Origin: Dasypus novemcinctus | Taxonomy: Eukaryota > Chordata > Mammalia > Cingulata > Dasypodidae | Reading direction: 5' to 3' | NCBI RefSeq assembly: GCF_030445035.2 | Contig: NC_080680.1 | Coordinates: 113,858,228-113,922,227, forward strand | DNA length: 64,000 nucleotides | In this document: one piece after another, positions 36,520-47,672 of the stretch | Position numbering within the stretch: position 1 is the first letter of the stretch | How the letters are laid out: every line of letters starts with the position of its first letter | The notes under the pieces: generated by a model | Told to the model about the DNA's origin: nothing | The model's input: the letters and a program-made list of their open reading frames with translations, nothing else | Databases searched by the model: none | Translations under genes and position numbers: made by a program

Positions 36520-36720
36520 AATATCAGAACGTCATTTAATGCTTATAAAACTTTCGACGAAGATGTGATTCCTATTTATAGATCAGAAAAGAGAAATTCA
36601 AGTAACATGCCAGAGTGCATACAGTAACTGATTTACTGTATACACTCTGGCATGTTACTTAAATTCAAACCCAGGTCTGTCTGAGTCCAAAGCCTCTAAA
36701 TTGGGTCCCTTATATTCCTG
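36520..36720 (-). repeat. MIR fragment carrying a large hairpin
   Basis: CTATTTATAGATCAGAAAAG on the left and TTCAAACCCAGGTCTGTCTG on the right are the antisense MIR core and end. Between them lies an inverted duplication (36600-36660) not expected in MIR. Confidence 0.6.
36600..36660. repeat. Near-perfect 28-bp inverted repeat, 5-bp loop
   Basis: Arms 36600-36627 and 36633-36660 pair at 27 of 28 positions around the loop CTGAT; pairing continues for four more bases beyond one mismatch. The left arm starts AAGTAACATGCCAGAG and the right arm ends CTCTGGCATGTTACTT. The sequence could fold as a hairpin in RNA or as a cruciform in DNA. Confidence 0.9.
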
Positions 36721-36767
36721 AGCAATCCATGTCTCTGACTCAAATTCCAAAGCCTCAGTCTTCTACC

Positions 36768-37190
36768 TGGTGAGACTGAGTTACATACTCAAATTTAGAC
36801 ATGTCTGTGCTCCTGTGGTGAACCCATCGTAATTAGGACCTATTACAGATGTGATGTGGAGGTAAGTTATGGCTTCATGGAATGTGGTGGAGTCTTAATC
36901 TGGATGAATAGACTCCCGTATTTATAAACATTAGAAATGCAGACACAGCATGAGAAAGCCACAGGGAGGAGCCGGAAAGCTGGAAGTCAGTGGAACCCGG
37001 AAAGGAAAGGAGAGGGTATCACCAAGTGATGGGAAAGCCAAGGGCCCCAAGGATTGGCAAGCAACCAGCCAGCCAGCATTCTACTGACCTGGGGAGAAGC
37101 CAGCCTCTGAAAACACGAGCCAGTAAATCCCTGTTGTTTATGCCAATGTAGTTTGTGGTATTTGTGATAGTAGCCTGGAAAACTAAGACA
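36768..37190 (+). mobile_element. MaLR-like LTR, sense
   Basis: Starts TGGTGAGACTGAG and ends GGAAAACTAAGACA, 423 bp, with the internal landmarks GGAGTCTTAATCTGG and CCTCTGAAAACACGAG. TACC occurs immediately outside both ends (36764-36767 and 37191-37194), a possible remnant of the target duplication. Confidence 0.6.
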
Positions 37191-38186
37191 TACCCACTGG
37201 TCAGGAAACTTCTGGTTCCATGTGTGATATAGTTTCTAGCATTCTCTTATTTTCCCAGTGACTCACAATCAGCTGTGCAACAACCAGGGAAGAATTTATC
37301 TTCCTGATTTGCTGTCCCAAAATATCAGCCTGAAGGCTTGAACACTATAATAAAAAGGTCTGAGAAAGTTATGTAAATAAGATATATGTGAATAAATGTG
37401 GAAAGCTTAGTCTGAAATGCATGAGTGCTTTTCCTTTGAGTTTTGGGCAGAAATGCCCAAGAAGTTTGAATAAAAAAGGATATTAAAGTTTTTAAGTGAG
37501 GCTAATTCAGGCCTTTTCTCTCTGCTTTCATTTTCTGGGCAGACACATTAGAAAATGATTGAATTCCAAAGCAGAAAACTTACCGTAAAACCATTAAATG
37601 CAGACAGGTGATAAAGCGCAGCCTTCTCTCTCAATACCCCACAGAAAAATTCTAACTTCTGGGTATAGATGATCCAGACTAAAATCTTTGTAATTTGAGT
37701 GTGTGAGGCCAGAAAAGAAGAGCCAAATTTCCACTGATGAAGGTACAGAGTAAGGAAAAAGGGGACACTATCAAAAGAGCTTCTCATTGTGCTTTAAGTA
37801 AACACTCAATCAATGTTTTGGATTTGCTGGTTAATTAAAGTCACGTCCATAGGCTCTGTTCAGGAACAAACCCTAATCAACCCTCCCCTCCCCCTACACT
37901 CTTTCTGCACAAAGCCAGAAATGACAGACTCAGTTTATGTCATGCCAATTAAGCTTTGTGTGGAGGGAGGAAGCCACCCTGTATAATTTCATCTTCAGAT
38001 CAGCTAACCTTTGGAAGAGAATTTCTTTCCCAAACCTCTTATGTCCTGTACCAATCTGCTCTTTATCAATTCCCCTCTGCAACTAAAACATCTATTTTAT
38101 ATAGTTCCTTATACTGTCCAGACAAGCAGAGCAGTATCTTTGAAAATGCCTGTAGTCAACAAAACACTGGAAACATCTGCTGAGTA

Positions 38187-38389
38187 GACTAGGTGTTGAC
38201 CAACTCTGGGTCCGCGGCCTGGCACCTGCTTTGGTAAATAAACTTTAATGGGACCACAGCCATGCACACTCACTCACATACTGTGCCTGGTTTCTTGCTA
38301 CAACAGCAGAGTCGAGTAGTTGCTACCAAGACCATATGGCCCACAAATCTTAAAATATTTACTTTTCAGAACAGGTTCGCCAACTCTTG
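38187..38389 (-). mobile_element. hAT (Charlie-type) element, antisense
   Basis: Same family as 29911-30211 in reverse: AATAAACTTTAATGGGACC, CAGCAGAGTCGAGTAGTTGC and GACCATATGGCCCACAAATC. Confidence 0.65.
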
Positions 38390-38394
38390 TGGCA

Positions 38395-38635
38395 TTCTTT
38401 AAAAATACGGAAAAATACTCTTCTTAAGATGTTGAGTGAGATAAAAAAGCAAGATACACTATTTCATGTACAGTATTATCAGGACTATGAATAAAACAAA
38501 GGAAAACGGGTGTCAGGAGAGTAAAAATGGTAAGGATTTGAGCGGTGGGATAACAGGTGATTTTCCTTCCGTCCTCCCATGTTTTCCAATTTTGTAAAAA
38601 TTGCCTTATATATTTTCTAAAATAGAAAAAGCTAA
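38395..38635 (+). mobile_element. L1 3' end beside exon C
   Basis: Sense L1M-type 3' sequence: AGTGAGATAAAAAAGCAAG, then GGTGGGATAACAGGTGATTTT and TTCCAATTTTGTAAAAATTG. It ends about 135 bp from exon C and supplies most of the open frame that continues past that exon's donor. Confidence 0.6.
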
Positions 38636-38771
38636 ACTTGGCTTTAAAATTATTTTCGTTCCTGTCTGTCTGGTTCACAGTAGGTGTGAGTACATCCAGG
38701 CTCTGTCCCCCAGCTTGCCCCCTCCCCACAGGCAGGTCGAGGGCAGGAGGCAGGAAGTCCGGGGCGAGTAC

Positions 38772-38995
38772 CTTATGCTCGTCCCGAAGATGGCTGTCGA
38801 GTTCTTCCGTGTGCTTGGTCTCATAGTAGCAGAGCTGGCATTTGTAAGGTTTCAGTTCATTGTGCTTTTCTATGTGTTGCTGGAGGCTCTCGTCACTCGA
38901 GCAGGTGAAGGTGCACTTATCACAGCGGAAAACTACTCCCTGCAAGTATTTTGACAGTTTGGAACGGCACACTTCAATGGGGACAACTCGCTCTT
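38772..38995 (-). CDS. ZNF462: ZNF462 exon C: fingers 4 and 5
   Basis: 224 bp. The acceptor is gtttccacag; the first two bases complete a Glu codon, then 74 codons end in phase 0 at DEHK. Finger 4 is CDKC, 12 residues, HIEKH. Finger 5 is CQLC, 12 residues, HLRDEH. They are joined by NELKPY, which resembles the classical TGEKPY linker, so this pair could act as a DNA-binding unit. The donor is GTACTC, weaker at positions 4 to 6 than the others in the gene. The frame stays open for about 115 codons past the donor, so retention of this intron would give a different C terminus. Confidence 0.95.
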
Positions 38996-39396
38996 CTGTG
39001 GAAACAAATTGAATGGAAAGATGGGAATTTTTACTTATGGTAGGCAGGCGTGCGTTCTCTGGAACATCAGAAGAAACTCACATCCAACCACGCTACTTGC
39101 TCATGGGTCTGGGTCCATGACACTGCCCTCCCGCCAGTCCCCGAACCAGCATCTTCCTCTGGCAAGAGGAAGGCTCTTTGTGCACTTAACGCCCAGGTCA
39201 CCTGCAAGCAGAGGTGAGGGAAGGCTGACAGGTTCTCTCAAAGTCCCAAAGGGGACTGATCAGGTATGAGAGAGGAAGTGGCTGCCATTTGTCAAAATGA
39301 ACGATTACTGACAACAACTATTAGCACTTCCCATTTCCTCAGCCAGTGTCACTTAGGCTGGACTTAGGGGGTGTCTAAAGGAGGAAAGAAACTAAC

Positions 39397-39600
39397 ATTA
39401 ACTGAACACCTCCTGTGCCACCACTCTACCAACAATTCTCTAAGGTTGAAGTCACTCCCATTTTATAAACGAGGGACCTGGGAACTAAAGAGCAGAGCCC
39501 TTAAGTGACTCTCCAAGGGTCACAGCCGTGGTAAGTGGCAAAGCTGACATCTGAATCCAGGTCTTCCTGAGTACACATCCATTACTGCCCACTGTTTCCA
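39397..39600 (-). repeat. MIR fragment
   Basis: CCCATTTTATAAACGAGGGAC, AAGTGACTCTCCAAGGGTCAC and CTGAATCCAGGTCTTCCTG. Confidence 0.65.
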
Positions 39601-39678
39601 ATTCCATTCCTGTTTCCCCTTCCAAGATGTTCTTAAGGAGACTCTTCCCTTTCCCTGACACCACGGGAATCTCTAGTT

Positions 39679-39872
39679 CAGGGGTTCTTAGCCAGGGGCC
39701 GGTGAGCTTGCAGTGAAATTCAAAATGACATTATTCCGGTGGGGACGTGTTGGTGCAGGTGTGATGTATTTATTAAATAATATACAGTATAATATGGACT
39801 TGATAGGGGGTCCGTGGTCTTCACCTGACTGGCAAAGGGGTCCATGGAACAAAAAAGGTTCCTAAACCTCTG
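39679..39872 (+). mobile_element. hAT-type element with CTCTAGTT/CTCTAATG flanks
   Basis: Termini CAGGGGTTCTTAGCC and TTCCTAAACCTCTG are inverted repeats. The 8 bases outside (39671-39678 and 39873-39880) agree at six of eight positions and match the CTCTAG-like target preferred by hAT elements. Confidence 0.65.
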
Positions 39873-40073
39873 CTCTAATGTAACAGCAAATCTGAAAAGC
39901 AGAGACACCTGTATATTTTCAGGGCCTAGAACTCCAACACCGACTGTGGAAAGCTCACCAGTGCAATGGCAGTGGGCAACACTCGGAGGGGGATGTGGGA
40001 GTGGGTCAGGAGACAGGGAGGATTTGTGCTTTTTCAGACACTGTTAATCTGATTGTCAGAAGAGAAAAAAAAT

Positions 40074-40094
40074 AGAGAGAGAGAGAGAGAGAGG
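40074..40094 (+). repeat. GA microsatellite
   Basis: About ten GA units, preceded by an A-rich run. Confidence 0.9.
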
Positions 40095-40560
40095 ATTTGG
40101 GTGCGTCTCCCGTTAACATGCCAACTGCTGTAGGGCTGGAAATGCATGTGCTTGTTTATTTTGCACTCCCTCACCCTTGTGTTTAACTGCTCAAATTAAA
40201 TTTCACACCAGTCTGCCCAGAGTATCGGCGCACGCGCCAGATACCCATAACTGGGATAAAATTTAAATCTGTGCTATTTATGCAAGGATCAAATATAGCG
40301 TGCACTTTCATGCTGTGTCTGGGTTTCGGAAGAGTCTGAAAGTTTACAAATGGACGCACACAACATATATTTATATTATTTAGAAATGGCAATGTATTAT
40401 TAAGTCTAGAAAGCATGATTTATTTATTCTCGGAGCCACCGAGCAGCAATGTTTCCAGAGCATCAGTATTTTGTGCAATGACGTGACTCTCTCGCCAAGT
40501 CCTCCCTTTGTTCTTGGCCTGTGTTGGGCCCCTGGGGAATTTTCCCCACCCAACGTCATG
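40095..40560. promoter_or_regulatory. Candidate intronic regulatory element
   Basis: A repeat-free stretch between a GA repeat and unique intron. It has an NRF1-like GCGCACGCGC (40228-40237, four CpGs in twelve bases) and an adjacent C/EBP-like TTGTGCAAT and CRE-like TGACGTGA (40471-40486). AT-rich homeodomain-like words lie between. Function is inferred from motifs and from lack of repeats only. Confidence 0.35.
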
Positions 40561-40936
40561 TCTTAGTCTCAACCACTCCCAAGGCCTTGGGAGTCCTCAA
40601 TGCAGCAATTAATTGGCCAGCAAAATGCTGGGCAGAAGAAGGGTGGAAGGTGGTGTCTGCAACACTCTCCCTGGAGAGCTAATGTACACATTATTTTCTC
40701 TGTACAAAGAGCCAGTCACTTATTTAGAAATATAAATATTTTTAAACCAATGTATAGCAAGCAGACAGCTAAGAAACACATGGTTATAATGAAATCTACA
40801 CATTTCTTTAGAATAGCAAATTTAACAGTCTTCTAACCATTCATTTTGTGGCTTGATATAAACAGAGGAAAAAATACTTTGGTGCAAACCAGTGAGTTTG
40901 AAAGAGCCCAGAATAGGATCTTCTACTCCTCTGAAC

Positions 40937-41139
40937 CAGGGTTTCTCAACAGCAGCAGTATTGGCATTTTGGGCTGGATAATTTGTTGTTGTGGGGGGCT
41001 GCAGGATGTTTATCAGCATCTTTGGCTTCTAGGTATTAGATGCCTATAACACCCCCCCAGTTGTGACAACCAAAATGCTCCCAGACGTTGCAAAAATGTC
41101 CCCTGGGGGGACACAATGGCCTCCAGTTGAGACCCAGTG
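40937..41139 (-). mobile_element. MER5A-like hAT element with 8-bp target duplication
   Basis: Antisense copy: starts CAGGGTTTCTCAAC, has GGCATTTTGGGCTGGATAAT and TTGTGACAACCAAAATGC, and ends GTTGAGACCCAGTG. The flanks are CTCTGAAC (40929-40936) and CTCTAAAC (41140-41147), seven of eight identical. No transposase. Confidence 0.8.
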
Positions 41140-41669
41140 CTCTAAACAAGGTGCCAGGTATCAACTCCAGCTGATCCAGGCAAGGCCAACAAGGTCAAGC
41201 TTGTGAGCTCACGGGTACCCGAGGCGGGAGTTGGGGGTGCAGGCTGGAAGGGGTTACTCTCCCTTTACACCAGGAGTTCAGGGGAAGTGTTTGCTGGGAC
41301 CTTCCTTGAGACACCAGCCCCCTGCCCTGTTACACCTTGTCTTCTCTGCTGCTTCCACTTTAGCTCTTTGCTCTGGGCTGGCCTGCCTGCTCGGGTTCTG
41401 CCAGAGTCCACGGAGATGCAGAACAGCTGGGCGCCATTTTCCATATAATTCTGCCTCAAACTCCTTCGTGGGGGTAAAGGAGAAGTCTTCACTTTTCCAC
41501 AGTAAATAACCCACTCGTTCTCACTTTTTAAAAATAGGTCTCCTTTTCAATTTCTCCACTCCTTTGGTTAGTTTTCATTGCAGTTTCTAATTTCACTATG
41601 TATCTAAGTGAATTTTATACAAAGCCAGAAGTACTCAGAATAATACCCTGGAGTTGCAATCATAATAAT

Positions 41670-41890
41670 CAACACAAACAACCCCTACAATTCATAAGTG
41701 CTCACTGTTTCAAGCACTGTTAGGTGTCTGACCTTCAGTGCTACTTTTTATTCTTGTAACACTCTTCCCAACTCCCCTTATTGATGTGGAAACTGAGAAC
41801 TGGTCAACTGAGCTACTTCCTCAAAGTGACACCCCTGTCCAGTACAAAGCTGGGTCCGGGAAGCTCAGGGCTCCTGACCCAGCTGCACCC
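41670..41890 (-). repeat. MIR fragment
   Basis: CAAGCACTGTTAGGTGTC, ATGTGGAAACTGAGAACTGG and CAGGGCTCCTGACCCAGC. Confidence 0.5.
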
Positions 41891-43789
41891 TTCTTCTCCC
41901 TTGCACGATGGCTCTCAGGGAAGAGCCAGTCTGGCTACATTCTACTCACAAGCCTTTTATTTCTAACATTTTATAAATGCAAGAGCTATAGACTTCTACG
42001 TTAACCATTTATATCTGAATTGTCTTTTGAATATCTTCTGGATTTGATAGATGGTCAATTCCCAGCTCCTCTGCTTACCTATTCTGAAATATGCAACAAT
42101 CCCATTTCCACTCCAAGACATTACCAATTCAGCAAGCCTCTCATATGGAATTTTATTCAGATATTAACTTTTAAAAAAGTTAAAGACTTCTCCTTTCTAA
42201 AAAAACATGGCAGAAATGACCAAGATGAAAAAAAAAAAGAAATTTCGAAAGGCAGGCAAATGTTTTCTGAATGAGGTTATTCATTACTGAGGCAAGTGAA
42301 GATCATAAAGTTAAAGACTGGAACATTTCCAGGTAGGGACTGAGCCCTGCTAGGCTCCAGAAGCTCAATCAATGCTCTGGGCTTTTTTCTCTGGGGGCAG
42401 CCACACTGAGGGTCTCTCTTGACTTCACACCTTTCAAAATTACCTTGGGTAAGAAATAAAGGCCTGAATCACACTCATTGTGACTCAGCTTCCAGCACTG
42501 GCGGTACAAATATTATGACTTCACCAGTTTGCCTACAGGATGAACTGTGTCCCTCATCTCCTCCTTTTCAAGAGGTATTTGGTGCTGCAGCCGGACATAA
42601 AACCCAAGAGGCCAGACCTCTGAGTAACAGGAGCCAGAAGTGTGTGCTGTCAAGTTTCCCGTGGTGCTCAGTGGAAACATCTGCAGAACTACAACTACAG
42701 AGGGGTCACTTCTGCTCAAATCAGTGGAAAACCACATCATGGTAGAGTCTAGAATTCCCAAGTAAAAAATCTTCCTGAAAGGCAGACCACAACCTACATG
42801 GGCTTCTTCCCCCCAGAACGGGCCAATTCTAAATGAAGCAGGGGGGGATTAGGAATTGATTATCTCCCACAAACTCTGATGCAAATGACCTTCCTAGAGG
42901 ACTCAGGAAAGATCCACCTCCCTTAGCCAAACAAGAGATAAAGATAGTACTAGAGGAGTAATCAATAAAATAGCTTTTTTTTTTTTTTTTAATCTCAATA
43001 CTTAACCACAAATAGACGCACATAAACATAAAACAGCTCCTGGTAAAAAGTGTTGAAATGTAATGTTAGCCAGGCTACTATCCTCAATTAGGGAGCTGGG
43101 GAATAGCACCTCTAATTCTAACAGGTAATAGTATTCAGTGGGGTTGGAAGGGAACATGTGCTTTCACTGAATAAATTTAAGGAGTTGAGAATTTCACTGT
43201 ACATTTTTTTCTCAAGAAAAAATTACACTGGCCAGATCCAGGCGAGATTCCGTGCATTTCAAAGGACACTTTAAAGTAACTGCAGACCAGTATCAGTGAT
43301 TACACAGCTCCGTAATTACAAGGTAAATGATTGGTAACAGTGTGCCTCACCCCTAAAATGCAATCTGAACTCAAATTTTCAGGCTCCCATCAATAGGTGC
43401 AGAAGGTACATATGGACAAGGCTGTGTGTGAGGCACTGGGATTCTAATGGCGAGTAACTCAATGGAAACTCACTGTGACATTATTTATCGTTCATTCACT
43501 TGTTTATAATCTCCCTCCCCGTTAGAGTCCAAGCTTCCAGTGCACAAGAATCACTCCTCTTTTCATGGCTGAATCCCAAGAGCTTAAACCAATACTCATA
43601 TAGAGTATAAATATAAATATTTGTCGCATGAATGCAACCCACCCAAAGCCCAAGTGCCAACTGTTTTTAAAACAAGTCTCAGGACAATTTTTCCTTAGTT
43701 AAATTTGTCAAATCATGGCCAACCTCACTAAATGTGGGTCTGACCGAAGTTCAGAATGCCTCTAAGAGATGGGCTTCCAATGCTTCACT

Positions 43790-44310
43790 TCAACCTTGGC
43801 TACATTAGCATTTGTCAGGCACCTTATCAGTATGCTTCACAAAATTTGCCGTGGCTTCCCACTGTCTACCGAGTAAAGCTCAGGCTCCCATGTTGGTATC
43901 CAAGGCCTCCATGACTTGGTCCAGACACACTTTTCTAATCCATGCCTCCTTCTGTCCTTTCAGGTACCCAGAGCCATCTAACAGTGTCTCATAGACATGT
44001 CTTGCTTTCACTCACCTCGATGGTTGGGGCCATTTCCTACCCCATCTTAAGTTTTCTTAAGGTGAACTTTTATCTGACCCAGTTTGAAAGCCACTCCCCT
44101 CCACCACCTTTCTCTTTCCCTAATAGAACTATGTCTATCACTGCGAATCTCCTAGACATCTATCACTCAATTCCTTCTATCTACTTGTGTGCACACTTCA
44201 TATTTTTGAGGAGAGCATGTACTGGGTCTCATGTAACATAACCTGTCTTACCTAAAGAACCCAGTACACGTGTGTTGTGTAATAAGAATAAATGTTTGCT
44301 GAATGCATGA
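43790..44310 (+). mobile_element. L2 3' region, sense
   Basis: CGTGGCTTCCCACTGTCTACC, CAAGGCCTCCATGACTTGG and a terminal AATAAATGTTTGCTGAATGC. Clear L2 order. Confidence 0.7.
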
Positions 44311-44924
44311 AAAAGAGTAGGCGCTTTTGCCACTGCCAGCATAAATCCATTATACTTCTCATTCAGATATCCCATTAGTGAAATGGAGTCTCTTCTCTTT
44401 TCTCCCTACAAAGATACATCGATTTGTCCAGACAGAAAGCTAAGGAAACTCTACTCTTACAAGCAGTAGCTCTGTCTCAGGGCCAGGTCAGAAGTTGTTT
44501 TTCTTGCCTTTCATCCCAAGCATTTTAATTAACCAAGGCCTCAGAAAGATCTCTTACTGCAGGCCCTAGAGACCAAAGATGTTTATTCATCCACAGAGCA
44601 CGAAGAGCACAGGTGCAGAAAGAGCCACATCTTGTTACTTTGAGATCAGCTCCAACCCTAAATTGCAAGGCGGACACCCAACCCTGTCTCCTGACTTGTC
44701 AAGACTGGCTTCCCACTGAGCTGCAATCCTGAGCTGAGATGGACCCCAAAGCCAGGCCAGGACCCAGCTGGCAGACACGGTTGTCCTGCAGCATGCTGCC
44801 AACTGTGCTGCAGGGCCCCCGTTCCTGACCTCCAGTCCCACTGGTAGCCCTGTTCCTCGGAGTCAGCTGCCAGAGTCACCAGACTGTTCAGCAGGGTGGC
44901 AAGGCCTCCCCGCGGGGTGAGATG

Positions 44925-45150
44925 GTGTTGCCCAGTAGTTAAAGGCATGGGCTCTGGGTCAGACAAACCTGGGTTCAGATCCCAGCTGGGTCACTTATTA
45001 GTCGTCTGAACTTAAGCAAGTTGCTCCCTCTTTCCGAATCTGTTTTTTTTTTTCATTTGCCATCACTTAGGATAGAGGGTTTCAGGAGAATTCCATCAAA
45101 TGACATATTGTAAAGCACCTGGTAAGCAATCAGTGATAGCAGTTATGCTT
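44925..45150 (+). repeat. MIR, nearly full-length
   Basis: AGTTAAAGGCATGGGCTCTGG, CCTGGGTTCAGATCCCAGC and GTAAAGCACCTGGTAAGC in sense order. Confidence 0.75.
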
Positions 45151-47535
45151 AGTAATACTTGTTAGTCATTGATCATTACTGATCTGCAAATGCTTATGCT
45201 CATTCCAGATTGTGTGCTTTCTGATCCTGGTAAGGACAGTGTTTACCCATTCAGATGCCTCCTTTAATATAAATTATCTCCAAAAGTAAACAGAACAGAC
45301 TGTAAGTACTGAGTGACAGGCAAGGCGGTGGGATATGGGAACCGTGGCTGCCTCATAGTGTTGCTGCGTACAAGTCAGGGGACTCTGGTTAAGGCAGGCT
45401 GGCTGTCACCAGCCCCAGGGAGCTTACTGCTGTACTTGTGGTGGGTATAACACGCACCTTCCTGTACATCCCCCCTCCAGGAGAGCCCACTGGAGAAATT
45501 CCCTTCAAGTTTCAGTGTCTAGGATTCCTAAAATTTTCCTAAACAACATTTCCAAATCTAATAAATTATTGAAATCCAACTGATTCTGTTTTCTTTTCTC
45601 CCACAGTAGGCTAGGCTGCAGCCCTCTGCTAACAAATGCATAGCAGCGTATGACATAAGCTGAGAATCCAAACTCCTGGTCAGTTGTTGTTGTTGTTGTG
45701 TTTTTTTTACTTTTAGTGCACTTTCCACTAAATCATACATTTGCTCAACATCCTTATTTTTTAACCCTACAGCTCTGTATGTATTCCTTAAATCCTTTGT
45801 GAAATTCGATAGACCACATATAATAAAGTCAACTAAAAATAAAAGTAGTCTTCCTCAGCCTCAAGTTCCACATCTGTAAACCAGGAGAACAGATCATTGA
45901 ATTTATCCCTGACAATGTTGCTGGGTGACAAAGTGACTGTGCATGTGAGAAGCAGGTTGTCAAGTGCACAGCCCCATGGGGGTGTCCATGGTATTGGGGT
46001 TTATCTTTGCTTCCCTGCTTCCTGCATTTTCAGCTAGGGGAAGGAAAGCCACTGAGCTCGTCACATATCCTCCTTCCAGGAGGCCATATGGGAAATGAGA
46101 GGGGACCAACCACGGAAAGTGAGCCCACACCATTTCTGTTTGCTCGGCAGCAACATACTTGATGGCCTCAACCCAAGCCATGACGGGGCGCAGCGCCACC
46201 GCAACACATGGGCCGGGGAGCCGGAAGCCAGGGGACCGAGGCGCGACACCAATGGGGACCACTCAGGCCAAGAATTCCTGCCTAACGTTCCCAGGCCGCT
46301 TCTCCCAGCTTGTACAGGGACATTCAGCCAGCACCCGACTCATCAGTCATTACAGTGTGACGGCAGGGAGGGAGATCCGAGGATGCAAAACGCTGGGCCT
46401 TCTATGGAGCCCACACTTCTGCAGCAGCTCTGGTTGGACAGGTCACAAAGCACATCAGCCAAAGGCAGGGATTCTAGGAAAATGTCAGTGCAAAATATCC
46501 AGGATTTCAGAGTAAGTGACATCTCAGCCAAATAGCAGGCAAACTCACTGCTTTTGGAGTATGTGTGGCAAATACAGGCAAGTTTTCCAAGGTTAGAGGC
46601 AAAGGAAGCAGAATAAGAATGAAGAAGAAAAAATGAAGGGAAGGAGGGGAGGAACGAAGGAGGGATGGAAAGAGCAGGTGATGGGAAAAGCAACAGATAC
46701 TACAATAATCTTTTTTCATCTACCTGCAGCTTGAATCTTCTCAGGATAAAGCAGATCACACATAAACATATTTCCCCTTGCAATGCAGAGGAAGCCTGTT
46801 GTTTAATAATGCTTTAGTTTTAATTGACCAGGAGCAAACTCAACTCAGAGAAAAACTAGAGTAGATGTAAAAGAAGCATCCTGGTTTACCAGCGGGAACC
46901 ACCATTTCTGTGACAGTCATTAGGCATTGGACCCATTACTGGGTACTTCCAAGAATTATCTCATTATAGGTAAATTGTCTCTTTTGACAGATGAGAAAGA
47001 GGGCAAACAGTGTGGGCTTTAACCCAAAGTCCATGGGATTTCTAATACAGACGAGGCCACTTATTTCTAAGAATTGTCTCTCCTCATCCATTTCAAGGAA
47101 ACTCCTCACTCTGCTTTGGAAATCATCATTTGGGTCTTCCTCAAAAGAATAACATTCAGTCATTAGACTCTTCACATATTACAATGTGTCTTCACCCAAT
47201 TGTTTCTCCTTCCCTCCTTCCTTGGGTGCATTCTACACAAGGGAGCAAGTGGCGAAGGATCTAGAATGTCAGCCTTTCTCTCCAAGAAGCCCTCAAGAAG
47301 CGCTCATGGCAAGTGCAGTTGAAGCTACTGCCTTTGCCTCCTGCCTGGTGGAGGGAACCCTTCAGTAGGTGGGTGTTTGTATCCTGTTGACTCTGTCTTT
47401 GTGGTTTCTTGCCTGGAGATAAGGTGAGAAGCCAGGGACCTGGGCCGGGTACCACCTCCGCCTTCAGAGGACACGCCTATCATCCCACCCATACCCGGCC
47501 CCTGTACCCCATAAAAGCTGCGTCAGGAAGGTTAC

Positions 47536-47672
47536 CTCGGTGCAGCACGATGTGATCAATCATGTTGCGCTTGTATTTGGTGTGATAGAGGCAGAGAGGA
47601 CAGCGGAGATCTTTGGGGCCCTCCTCGGGAACTGCTGAATGTCCCGCTTCCACGTGCATAGTAAAAGCGGAT
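47536..47672 (-). CDS. ZNF462: ZNF462 exon B: end of finger 2 and finger 3
   Basis: 137 bp, 45 complete codons plus one base at each end. It begins after ctctcccag, completes the split Lys codon, and reads SAFTMHVEAGH, which supplies the two histidines of finger 2 (12-residue spacing, HVEAGH). After a short acidic linker comes finger 3: CPLC, 12 residues, HIVLH. The donor is G|GTAACC, leaving one base of a Glu codon for exon C. The C2H2 spacing and the exact phase match with both neighbours make this exon secure. Confidence 0.95.

Larger units (their letters stand above)
24858..38771 (-). other. ZNF462: ZNF462 intron C-D
   Basis: 13.9 kb, GTACTC to CAG, the largest complete intron here and the richest in repeats: L2 pieces, an antisense L1 of about 2.2 kb with a nested SINE, three LTRs, two hAT copies, several MIRs, and an L1 3' end abutting exon C. 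No gene is seen within it. About 32230-33690 contains only a TG/AG microsatellite and otherwise unassigned sequence. Confidence 0.9.
38996..47535 (-). other. ZNF462: ZNF462 intron B-C
   Basis: 8.5 kb, G|GTAACC to CAG. It holds MIR (39397, 41670, 44925), two hAT elements (39679, 40937) and an L2 (43790). A repeat-free, CpG-bearing stretch lies at about 40095-40560. Between 45200 and 47500 I see no recognisable repeat or gene beyond weak MIR-like sequence near 46925-47060. Confidence 0.9.

Noticed and set aside
38601-38954. 117-codon plus-strand frame across exon C
   Set aside because: It is the antisense shadow of ZNF462 exon C extended into an L1 end; no domain and no splice context.
46095-46535. 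146-codon plus-strand frame in intron B-C
   Set aside because: Low-complexity composition, overlapped by frames in other registers, no recognisable domain; chance length.
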